NCBI GenBank assembly: GCA_003542325.1
Contig: DPKV01000062.1
Coordinates: 1-8,041, forward strand
Reading direction: 5' to 3'
From: Anaerolineaceae bacterium
GTDB taxonomy: Bacteria > Chloroflexota > Anaerolineae > Anaerolineales > Anaerolineaceae
Length of the DNA stretch: 8,041 bases
This document shows, one piece after another, positions 1-5,955 of the stretch. A program made the position numbers and the translations under genes. The notes beneath the pieces are model-generated. The model saw only the letters and a program-made list of their open reading frames with translations. It made no database searches and was not told where the DNA came from. Positions within the stretch are counted from its first letter, which is position 1; every line of letters begins with the position of its first letter.

Positions 1-2
1 CT

Positions 3-761
3 GTCGCACCGATGCCGGTTACGATCATCCTGGCGGCTGCCATGCTTTCCATGGGGACCTATGGAATCCTCCGATTCCCCTTCTCGTTCTTCCTGCCTGA
101 GGTTCTTCAGTCGTTCTCCCTGGCGATGATGATCGCCGGCCTGATTTCTGAGGTTTATGGTGCATTTATGGCCTTTGCAGAAAAGGATATCAAACGGGTG
201 ATTGCTTACAGTTCAGTCAGCCAGATGGGCTACATTCTGTTCGGGCTGGGCTCACTGACCGAAACCGGCCTGCAAGGTGCCGTCATGCATGTGGTCTATC
301 ATGCCATCGTCAAAGGCTTGCTCTTTATGGTGGTGGGAATCATTATCCAGACGACGAAGGAACGCGATATCCGAAAACTGGGCGGATTGGGGAAGGCCTA
401 TCCGATACTTTGTGTCACAGGGGCCATCGGTGCCTTAGGGATTTCCGGAATGCCGCCTTTGGGGATCTTCAACAGCGAGTGGATGATCTTTTCCGGTGGC
501 TTTCAAACGAATTTCTCGGTAGTCTTATCGATTGCGACATTGGTCGGCTCAATTTTCACAGTGATTTATGCCCTGCGTTTCTTTGGAGGGATTTTCATGG
601 GCGATCAGCAGCCGAAAGATATACCCAAAAAAGCCCCTCAATCCCTGCTCATCCCTACTGTGGCTGTTTCAGCTTTTCTGCTGATCGAGGGTCTCCTGCC
701 GGGACCATTGCTTTCATGGGTCGTTAGGGGTATCCAGGGAATTATGGAAGGACTTATTTAA
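3..761 (+). CDS. Proton/Na+ antiporter-like membrane subunit of hydrogenase (NuoM/HyfB/MrpD-like), 5'-partial
   Basis: C-terminal part of a large polytopic membrane protein of the proton-conducting transporter family shared by complex I (NuoL/M/N), Mrp antiporters and Group 4 hydrogenases. It probably translocates H+ or Na+ in the membrane arm. The frame is open to the window edge, and the first visible residues (VAPMPVT, then GTYGILRF) match the middle of the family, so the ATG at 12 is internal and roughly half of the protein is missing. Family landmarks, numbered from that Met, are KDIKRVIAYSSVSQMGY (58-74), HxxxHxxxK (H93, H97, K101) and GMPPLGIFNSEW (146-157). E156 in the last motif resembles the Glu of NuoM/HycC-type subunits rather than the Lys of NuoL/NuoN. 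At the position corresponding to the usual TM8 Lys (LLKxGxYGxLR) it has Ser13. Its stop overlaps the next ATG by one base (TAATG). Family assignment is firm; assignment to an exact subunit is not. Confidence 0.9.
   Translation, partial: VAPMPVTIILAAAMLSMGTYGILRFPFSFFLPEVLQSFSLAMMIAGLISEVYGAFMAFAEKDIKRVIAYSSVSQMGYILFGLGSLTETGLQGAVMHVVYHAIVKGLLFMVVGIIIQTTKERDIRKLGGLGKAYPILCVTGAIGALGISGMPPLGIFNSEWMIFSGGFQTNFSVVLSIATLVGSIFTVIYALRFFGGIFMGDQQPKDIPKKAPQSLLIPTVAVSAFLLIEGLLPGPLLSWVVRGIQGIMEGLI
746..752 (+). promoter_or_regulatory. Shine-Dalgarno for the second antiporter subunit
   Basis: GGAAGGA lies 8 nt before the ATG at 761, inside the end of the preceding gene. It supports this ATG as the true start and reinitiation or coupling across the TAATG junction. 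Confidence 0.7.
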
Positions 762-2242
762 TGACGGGTGATTCCGGTGTGATCTTTCCATTGATCATTT
801 TAATTGTTGGCGCTTTCGTAATCTACCTTCTGGCTCGTCTTTTAAAGCTAAGCAACCGGGTTGAGGCGATTTTGACCGTGCTGGTCCTGGGGAGTACACT
901 GGTAGTGACCATTTTAATGATCCCGGAATGGTTTGGCAGTGTGGAGTTATTCTTTGGCCAGCTTGGTTATGGCGGTGTGGTCTTTCAGCCAGATATTCTG
1001 GGCGTCTTTGTGTTTTTGGTCGCTCTGATAATGGGGATCCTGGTCTGCCTCTACTCGGGGGAATATCTCTCACGGGACTCACGTTATCTGGTTTATTATC
1101 CCCTGATTTTATTGTTATTAGCCGGTCTGTTGGGGATGTTTTTTACCCGCGATTTGTTCAACTTGTTCCTGCTGACCGAATTGACCGCTATCACCGCTAG
1201 TGCGCTCATTGGATTTCGCTATAAACAGATTCGGGCCATCCAGGCTGGATTTAAATACCTGATCATGAGCAGCCTGGGAACAATGGTTGTGCTGCTGGGG
1301 ATCTATTTTGTTTATCGCGGCAGCGGTGACCTTAGGATAGTTGCGGAGATGGGTGGCAGAACAGACGGATTAAGTAAGATTGGCGGAGCCTGCTTTTTCC
1401 TGGGGTTCAGTTTAAAGGCCGGGATTGTCCCGCTTCACACCTGGGTGCCCGATGTTTACAGCCAGGCGCCCAGCGCCATCAGCGGCCTCCTGGCAGGGGT
1501 GCTTTCAAAGAGTATGTTATTTTTTATCCCCTGGGTCTGCCTGGCGTTGGGGATGACCGAACAAGAGCTTGGTTTGATGATGGTGATTTCCGCCTGTTTG
1601 AATATGCTGGTGGGCGTTATCCACGCCTTGAACCAGAGAGAAGTCAGGCGATTCCTTTCCTATTCGTCCATCGCCCAGACGGGTTATTTAATGTTCATTT
1701 TGGGTATTGGGGTTTATTACCAATCTACGACCGCTTATTTCGCCGGGATATTTTTATTCCTGGGGGAGGCGATGATGAATGGTCTGGTATTCCTTGCAGC
1801 AGGCGTGTATGAATACCATCTTGGTATCCAGGATATTCATCAATTGCGGGGTGTAAACCGAGTTTTACCATGGCAGGCGTTCTGTTTTAGTATTGGATTG
1901 GCTGGGCTGTCCGGGATTCCCTTATTGGCAGGGTTTACCGGTAAGTGGCTTGTCTTCTCTGCTGCCATCGCAGTAAATGATTGGATCGCCTGGGGTGGGT
2001 TGGTGGTTTTCCTGCTCAGTACATTGATTGGGTTGGGAGGGTTTCTGCCGGTATTGGTTCGTCAATATCAGGGCGAAAAAAGTGAAGAAGATCCAGTAAA
2101 GGTGAAACCCGATAAACCACGCGTATCCGGCTGGATGGCAGTCCCGATAGGCATGCTGACGGTCATGGTGATCCTCCTGGGTGTCTATCCGGATCCCTGG
2201 GTTGGGATGATCGAAAGTATGTTGGAATGGTTGGCCTTATGA
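761..2242 (+). CDS. NuoN/MrpD-like proton (Na+) antiporter subunit of Group 4 hydrogenase
   Basis: A complete 493-residue membrane protein, about 14 predicted helices, of normal length for the proton-conducting transporter family. Recognisable ion-path positions are the TM5 Glu in DLFNLFLLTE (E140), the TM7 Lys in FSLKAGIVPLHTWVPD (K219), a TM8 Lys in GVLSKSMLF (K250) and the TM12 Lys in GIPLLAGFTGKW (K395). REVRRFLSYSSIAQTGY (293-309) is the family signature after TM8. The usual HxxxK of TM10 is missing: the equivalent stretch reads GEAMMNGLVF, with Asn340 where Lys is common. That resembles NuoN more than MrpD. A charged, hydrophilic loop (about 436-454) precedes the last helix. The inferred role is ion pumping driven by the hydrogenase redox reaction. 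The start is supported by a good ribosome site and a 1-nt overlap with the preceding gene. Whether the pumped ion is H+ or Na+ cannot be read from the sequence. Confidence 0.92.
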   Translation: MTGDSGVIFPLIILIVGAFVIYLLARLLKLSNRVEAILTVLVLGSTLVVTILMIPEWFGSVELFFGQLGYGGVVFQPDILGVFVFLVALIMGILVCLYSGEYLSRDSRYLVYYPLILLLLAGLLGMFFTRDLFNLFLLTELTAITASALIGFRYKQIRAIQAGFKYLIMSSLGTMVVLLGIYFVYRGSGDLRIVAEMGGRTDGLSKIGGACFFLGFSLKAGIVPLHTWVPDVYSQAPSAISGLLAGVLSKSMLFFIPWVCLALGMTEQELGLMMVISACLNMLVGVIHALNQREVRRFLSYSSIAQTGYLMFILGIGVYYQSTTAYFAGIFLFLGEAMMNGLVFLAAGVYEYHLGIQDIHQLRGVNRVLPWQAFCFSIGLAGLSGIPLLAGFTGKWLVFSAAIAVNDWIAWGGLVVFLLSTLIGLGGFLPVLVRQYQGEKSEEDPVKVKPDKPRVSGWMAVPIGMLTVMVILLGVYPDPWVGMIESMLEWLAL

Positions 2243-2589
2243 ACACAAACTTTTTATTGAATCCACCGGTGGCCTTTGGGTTGTTTTTGCTTATTGTGTT
2301 TTTGGCATACCGGTTCTTCCAGAAACGGGCTCCGAAGGGGCCGGATGATACCGGGAAATATCTGCCTTATTCCAGTGGTCAGAACTTGCCGCCAGTTGAA
2401 GTTCAGTTGTCTTACCAGGAGTTTTTCCGTCTGGGACTGTTGTTTGGACTTATTCATGTGTCTGCCCTGGTGCTTTCTTTGCTGCCATTGCAGGTGGAGT
2501 CTCGTAGAATCGGAATATTCTATTTGGCAGGTATTTCCGTAAGTGCTTTTGTTTTGGTGCGTGACAGAATGATAAAGAACAGGAAATAG
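2239..2589 (+). CDS. NuoA-like small membrane subunit (116 aa)
   Basis: A small membrane protein with three predicted helices: about residues 7-27, 62-84 and 90-108. Between helices 1 and 2 lies a polar loop with GKYLPYSSGQNLPP (39-52), which resembles the NuoA/ND3 loop KxxPYExG. Topology, length and position directly before the NuoB-like gene all match NuoA. Overall similarity is weak, however, and the loop Cys of NuoA is replaced (Ser). In complex I this subunit holds the junction between the quinone site and the membrane arm; here a structural role anchoring the small and large subunits to the NuoH-like protein is inferred. The start was set at the ATG overlapping the previous stop (ATGA, 4 nt). 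An in-frame ATG at 2227 would add four residues but has no better ribosome site. It could also be an unrelated small subunit peculiar to some Group 4 hydrogenases. Confidence 0.75.
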   Translation: MNTNFLLNPPVAFGLFLLIVFLAYRFFQKRAPKGPDDTGKYLPYSSGQNLPPVEVQLSYQEFFRLGLLFGLIHVSALVLSLLPLQVESRRIGIFYLAGISVSAFVLVRDRMIKNRK

Positions 2590-2592
2590 ACT

Positions 2593-3045
2593 ATGTTTGA
2601 GAAGATGCTCAACCGGACCTATCGCTGGGCGCAGAAAAATTCGCTTTGGGTGCTGCCCTTTAATACGGGCGGTTGTAACGGCTGCGACATTGAGATCCTG
2701 GATCTATTAACACCCCGCTATGATGTGGAACGGATGGGTATCCTTGCTGAAGCTTCACCCAGGCACGCTGATGTTCTGCTCTGCACTGGCCCGGTCACCT
2801 ACCAGACCCGGGACGCGATCTGGCAAATCTACTCACAGATGCCTTCGCCGAAATGGGTGGTGGCTGTGGGGAGCTGCGGTGCCACAGGTGGCGTGTTCAC
2901 AGGAAGTGATACCGTTTTAGGCGGTGTCGATAAAGTTTTACCGGTGGACTTATATATTCCAGGATGTCCTGTCCGTCCGGAAGCGATCATTGCGGGTCTG
3001 ATCAAATTACAGGAAAAGATAGTTAAAGGTGCTGAAAATGGATAA
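2593..3045 (+). CDS. [NiFe]-hydrogenase small subunit, NuoB/MbhJ-like
   Basis: Electron-transfer small subunit (150 aa) that carries the proximal [4Fe-4S] cluster next to the [NiFe] site. The four ligands are visible: C28 and C31 in GGCNGCDIE, C95 in VGSCGATGG and C125 in IPGCPVRPE. The first pair is spaced CxxC, as in Group 4 hydrogenases (MbhJ, EchC, HycG), not the adjacent CC of complex I NuoB, which argues for hydrogenase rather than quinone reductase chemistry. There is no signal peptide, so the protein faces the cytoplasm. It starts 3 nt after the NuoA-like stop, with AGGAA seven bases upstream of the ATG. Length is close to that of single-cluster Group 4 small subunits. It is expected to pass electrons from the NuoI-like clusters to the large subunit. 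Confidence in family is high. Confidence 0.95.
   Translation: MFEKMLNRTYRWAQKNSLWVLPFNTGGCNGCDIEILDLLTPRYDVERMGILAEASPRHADVLLCTGPVTYQTRDAIWQIYSQMPSPKWVVAVGSCGATGGVFTGSDTVLGGVDKVLPVDLYIPGCPVRPEAIIAGLIKLQEKIVKGAENG
3025..3029 (+). promoter_or_regulatory. Shine-Dalgarno for the NuoC-like gene
   Basis: AAAGG (followed by TG) lies 8 nt before the ATG at 3038. It favours this ATG over the in-frame GTG at 3029, which would overlap the site itself. Confidence 0.55.
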
Positions 3046-3478
3046 TAACGAATTGCTTTTCAGATTAAAACAAACGGTTGGGGATGATTTGGCTGTCCTT
3101 GAGACGATCAATAATGAGATGGTGTACGCTGTACCGGTTGAGAAATGGCTCAACGTGGCAGCTTTACTCACTAAGGAATGGGGAAATATACACCTGTCCG
3201 CCATCACCGCACAGCAAAGGGAAGAATTGGAAGGGCAGATTGAGGTGATGTATCATTTTTGGCAGGGTCAGGGGATTACTTTTGTATTGACACTGCCCGC
3301 GGATCACCCTGAAATCCCATCCCTCATTGAGATGATACCTGGTGCGGATTTTTATGAACGGGAAGCGGCAGAAATGTTCGGAATTTATTTTACGGGACGG
3401 GAAGCAACACCACATTTACTCCTCCCGGATGATTGGGATAAGGCGCCACCCTTTATGGGAAAGGAGATCCATGACTAA
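3038..3478 (+). CDS. NuoC/MbhK-like 30-kDa-type hydrogenase subunit
   Basis: Soluble peripheral-arm subunit (146 aa) equivalent to NuoC of complex I, MbhK of archaeal membrane-bound hydrogenase and the N-terminal domain of HycE. It has no cofactor of its own and helps to assemble the small and large subunits. The signature is DFYEREAAEMFGIYFTG (104-120) followed by LLLPDDW (127-133), matching the family pattern of D-x-REx-x-x-FGIxFxG and LLLPxDW. It is shorter than NuoC of complex I, as is usual for Group 4 hydrogenases, and ends soon after the signature. The ATG overlaps the end of the small-subunit gene by 8 nt and its own end overlaps the large-subunit gene by 8 nt, implying translational coupling and matched stoichiometry. 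In this operon NuoC and NuoD are separate genes, unlike the fused HycE/HyfG of formate hydrogenlyase. Confidence 0.92.
   Translation: MDNNELLFRLKQTVGDDLAVLETINNEMVYAVPVEKWLNVAALLTKEWGNIHLSAITAQQREELEGQIEVMYHFWQGQGITFVLTLPADHPEIPSLIEMIPGADFYEREAAEMFGIYFTGREATPHLLLPDDWDKAPPFMGKEIHD
3461..3466 (+). promoter_or_regulatory. Strong Shine-Dalgarno for the [NiFe] large subunit
   Basis: A consensus AAGGAG lies 4 nt before the ATG at 3471, within the end of the NuoC-like gene. It fixes the large-subunit start there. The frame is open a further 43 codons upstream to 3342, but that part is a shadow of the NuoC-like gene and shows no family similarity. Confidence 0.8.
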
Positions 3479-4553
3479 GAATATCATTCCGATAGGCCCC
3501 CAGCATCCGTTGTTGAAGGAGCCGATATCTGTAAATATTGAAGTCTCCGGTGAAGATGTCCTTGGCGGTTCTCTGAGGATTGGATATGTCCACAGGGGAA
3601 TCGAGCGCCTGGCGCAGGAACGGACCTATGTTCAGAATGTTCACCTGATTGAACGGATCTGTGGGATCTGTTCCCATGTGCATACCACCACCTTTTGCTA
3701 TGCCGTTGAAGACCTGCTGGGAGTTGAGATACCTCCCAGGGCGCAATACATTCGGGCTTTAATGTGTGAGCTGGAACGTATTCACAGCCATTTGCTTTGG
3801 ATCGGAATATTGGCAAAACATATCGGGCTGGATATGGTTTTTATGCATAGCTGGCACAACCGGGAGATCGTCCTGGATATTATGGAAGCCCTTTCCGGTG
3901 GGCGGGTCAGTCATGCTGCCAACCTGATTGGGGGTGTTCGGTTTGATATGGATGCAGAGCACGAGAGCATGGTCCGGAGAAAACTGCAAAAGCTGGGGGA
4001 TCAGCTATTCGGTGTTCTGGATGCGATCCGAACCGATCCGACCATCCGAGCGAGAACCATTGGTGTCGCGCCGATCACGGCAGATCAGATCCGGGAGTAT
4101 TCTGTTGTGGGGCCGGTTGCCCGGGCTTCAGGTGTGGCTGTCGATATGCGGCGAGATAGCCCCTTGCCGCCCTATGACAAGTTGGATTTTAATGTGATTA
4201 CCTATCCGGAAGGTGATGCCTGGGCGCGGACCATGGTCCGTGTGGATGAAACCAGAGAAAGCCTGAAACTATGTGAGTCAATCCTGGATCAGATGCCTGA
4301 AGGGCCGGTCACCACACGGGTCAGGCGGAAGGTGCCGGCAGGTGAGACGGTCATCCGCGCCGAAGCGCCGCGTGGAGAAGTGTTCTACTACCTGCGGAGT
4401 GATGGCAGCGAGTTCCCGGCGCGGCTAAAGATCCGGACGCCAACCCTGGCCGCCCTCAGTCTGATTCCGGTCCAATTATCAGAGATCCGTGTAGCGGATA
4501 TCCCGGTTGTTCTGGCCGGTATTGATCTTTGCATCGCCTGTGCGGACCGATAG
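3471..4553 (+). CDS. [NiFe]-hydrogenase large (catalytic) subunit, Group 4, NuoD/MbhL-like
   Basis: Catalytic subunit (360 aa) that reduces protons to H2 or oxidises H2 at a [NiFe] centre. All four Ni ligands are present: C64 and C67 in ERICGICSHVH near the N-terminus, and C354 and C357 in IDLCIACADR at the extreme C-terminus. This separates it from complex I NuoD, which lacks them. Other landmarks are HRGIERL (41-47), the HNREIVLD region (129-136), EAPRGE (298-303) and RSDGSEFPARLKIR (309-322), all typical of the NuoD/Group 4 family. Two oddities stand out. The usual DPCxxC is DLCIAC, and the protein ends exactly at the Arg where HycE-type precursors are cleaved, so there is no C-terminal extension for a maturation protease to remove. 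The start at 3471 rests on the AAGGAG and the family N-terminus (IGPQHP). Expected partners are the NuoB-, NuoC- and NuoH-like subunits encoded next to it. Confidence 0.95.
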   Translation: MTKNIIPIGPQHPLLKEPISVNIEVSGEDVLGGSLRIGYVHRGIERLAQERTYVQNVHLIERICGICSHVHTTTFCYAVEDLLGVEIPPRAQYIRALMCELERIHSHLLWIGILAKHIGLDMVFMHSWHNREIVLDIMEALSGGRVSHAANLIGGVRFDMDAEHESMVRRKLQKLGDQLFGVLDAIRTDPTIRARTIGVAPITADQIREYSVVGPVARASGVAVDMRRDSPLPPYDKLDFNVITYPEGDAWARTMVRVDETRESLKLCESILDQMPEGPVTTRVRRKVPAGETVIRAEAPRGEVFYYLRSDGSEFPARLKIRTPTLAALSLIPVQLSEIRVADIPVVLAGIDLCIACADR

Positions 4554-4555
4554 GA
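4552..4555 (+). promoter_or_regulatory. Shine-Dalgarno for the NuoH-like gene
   Basis: AGGA overlaps the TAG stop of the large-subunit gene and lies 6 nt before the ATG at 4562. It favours that ATG over the upstream in-frame TTG at 4529, which lies inside the large-subunit gene. Confidence 0.6.
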
Positions 4556-4561
4556 CGCAGT

Positions 4562-5488
4562 ATGTTTGAAGGATTATTCTATTTATTCGTATTCCCGGGA
4601 TTAGCTTTCCAGGTGTTTTGCGGTCTGGCTTTTGAATGGGTTGACCGGAAATTATTGGCCCGATTCCAGCGGCGGGTTGGTCCGCAGTGGTATCAGCCAC
4701 TGGCGGATCTTATAAAACTCTTTAGCAAGGAGGATTTATTGCCGACTGGCGCAAGCGGATGGGTCGCAACGATCCTCCCGCTGATCTCATTGGCAGCCGT
4801 TCTGACGGCAGGCTTATACATACCGGTCGCCGGGTTTACGCCATTTTCATTTGAAGGTGACCTGATTGTGATCGTGTTCCTGATGGGGATTCCGACCCTG
4901 GCGTATTATTTGGCAGGCATGACTTCAGTGGGTATTTATAGTATTCTGGGTGGCGCCCGGTCGCTTTTGCAATATTTCTCTTATGAAGTCCCGTTGCTGC
5001 TGGCATTCAGCGGTCCGGCCATCCTGAGCGGCTCCTGGTCGGTGGCAGAGATCCTGAAATCCCAGGCGGAGTTGGGACCGTTCATCCTTTTCCAGCCTGT
5101 GGGGTTTTGCCTGGCAATAGCGGGTCTGATCGGGAAATTAAAGCGGGATCCTTTGGATATCCCTAAAGCGAAATCTGAAGTGGTTGCAGGGTCACTTACC
5201 GAATTTTCCGGCGGAAAGCTGGCTTTCTGGCACCTGACCATGGATATTCAGGCTATTGTGGGAATATTCCTGTTGATCAATCTCTTCTTTGGGATGCCGT
5301 TAGGAATTTCGCCCTGGATCAATACCCTGATATTCTCAGGAGAAGTTTTACTGGTGATTTTTATTCTGAGCGCTTCCAGTTCTATCTTTGCCAGGCTGCG
5401 CATTGATCAACTGGCCAGTCTGGGTTGGCGAATTCTTGTGCCAGTAGGTATTATTCAGTTATTGTTTGTGATTCTGATGGGTGTGTGA
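4562..5488 (+). CDS. NuoH/MbhM-like membrane-anchor subunit of hydrogenase
   Basis: Polytopic membrane subunit (308 aa, about eight helices) equivalent to NuoH (ND1), MbhM, EchB and HycD. It anchors the peripheral arm and links the redox reaction to the ion-pumping subunits. Diagnostic stretches are FEWVDRKLLARFQRRVGP (24-41), with PLADLIKLFSKEDLLP (46-61) following, and SEVVAGSLTEFSGGKLAF (205-222), matching the NuoH pattern E-L-V-x-G-x-x-x-E-Y-S-G. RLRIDQLASLGWRILVP (278-294) matches the C-terminal R-x-D-Q-L-x-x-x-G-W signature. The glutamates usual just before the ELVxG motif (PEAESE) are replaced by lysines: PKAKSE, with K202 and K204, while E206 is kept. The start follows the large-subunit stop by 8 nt. 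In Group 4 hydrogenases this subunit has no quinone to reduce, so its cavity is thought to serve coupling instead. Confidence 0.93.
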   Translation: MFEGLFYLFVFPGLAFQVFCGLAFEWVDRKLLARFQRRVGPQWYQPLADLIKLFSKEDLLPTGASGWVATILPLISLAAVLTAGLYIPVAGFTPFSFEGDLIVIVFLMGIPTLAYYLAGMTSVGIYSILGGARSLLQYFSYEVPLLLAFSGPAILSGSWSVAEILKSQAELGPFILFQPVGFCLAIAGLIGKLKRDPLDIPKAKSEVVAGSLTEFSGGKLAFWHLTMDIQAIVGIFLLINLFFGMPLGISPWINTLIFSGEVLLVIFILSASSSIFARLRIDQLASLGWRILVPVGIIQLLFVILMGV

Positions 5489-5489
5489 G

Positions 5490-5870
5490 ATGGCGAGGAG
5501 AAATGGATTGCTGCGTGCATTAATCGATGCCTTGTTCTCAAAGGCCGATACAGTCCAATACCCTTATGGCCCGGTGTCGTTGCCTGAGGGTTTTCGAGGG
5601 GCTATTGAATTTATACCGGAACGCTGCACAGGGTGCGGCCTGTGTGTGCGGGACTGCCCGGCAAATGGATTGGAATTGATTCGTGAATCTCGGGAAGATT
5701 TTCAATTATGGTATTATCCCGCTCGATGCGCTTATTGTGGTCAATGTCAGTTGACTTGTCCCAGAGGGGCAATATCCCATACTAACGACATGGTTCTGCC
5801 TACAACTGACCCGGAAGGGCTTGCAGTTCTACTGAAGACTGGTCATAAAAACAGTAATAAAAAACAGTAA
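5490..5870 (+). CDS. NuoI/MbhN-like 2x[4Fe-4S] ferredoxin-type hydrogenase subunit
   Basis: Peripheral iron-sulfur subunit (126 aa) that accepts electrons, probably from reduced ferredoxin, and passes them to the small-subunit cluster. Two complete CxxCxxCxxxC motifs are present: C46, C49, C52 and C56, then C80, C83, C86 and C90, each followed by Pro as in bacterial 8Fe ferredoxins. The N-terminal part (LLRALIDALFSKADTVQYP) resembles the amphipathic anchor of NuoI and its kin. The Lys/Asn-rich tail after about residue 117 looks unstructured. The ATG at 5490 lies 1 nt after the NuoH-like stop, without a strong ribosome site, so coupling is likely; a GTG at 5481 would add three residues. It is the last gene of the operon and the next gene is convergent. 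With no NuoE, NuoF or NuoG present, ferredoxin is the likeliest donor, which is inference. Confidence 0.93.
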   Translation: MARRNGLLRALIDALFSKADTVQYPYGPVSLPEGFRGAIEFIPERCTGCGLCVRDCPANGLELIRESREDFQLWYYPARCAYCGQCQLTCPRGAISHTNDMVLPTTDPEGLAVLLKTGHKNSNKKQ

Positions 5871-5955
5871 GAACCTATCCTTCCAATCCCAGACTCACAG
5901 ATGAGAGGTGCCTGGTTTGGATGATATAACCCGAAATGGCCTGGTGCTTTTTGCT
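5871..5955. other. Convergent intergenic gap, no clear terminator
   Basis: 85 bases between the two convergent stop codons. Only weak inverted repeats are visible: a 4-bp stem CTCA/TGAG near 5893-5904 and a 5-bp GCCTG/CAGGC pair running into the stop of the minus-strand gene. Neither is followed by a proper T-run, so no terminator is called. The A-rich end of the hydrogenase operon (5847-5870) gives T-runs on the minus strand that might help that transcript end. Confidence 0.5.

Noticed and set aside
3342..3470. In-frame upstream extension of the [NiFe] large subunit (43 codons)
   Set aside because: It lies wholly within the NuoC-like gene, has no family similarity, and a strong AAGGAG precedes the ATG at 3471.
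5847..5870. Direct repeat of an 11-base unit (AAAAACAGTAA, 5847-5857 and 5860-5870) at the end of the NuoI-like gene
   Set aside because: Short and A-rich, it encodes the Lys/Asn tail and stop of the protein; it is more likely low-complexity slippage than a functional site.
3471..5870. Interpretation as respiratory complex I (nuoD/H/I)
   Set aside because: The large subunit keeps both [NiFe] CxxC pairs, the small subunit has CxxC rather than adjacent Cys, and nuoE/F/G are absent from the sequence seen.
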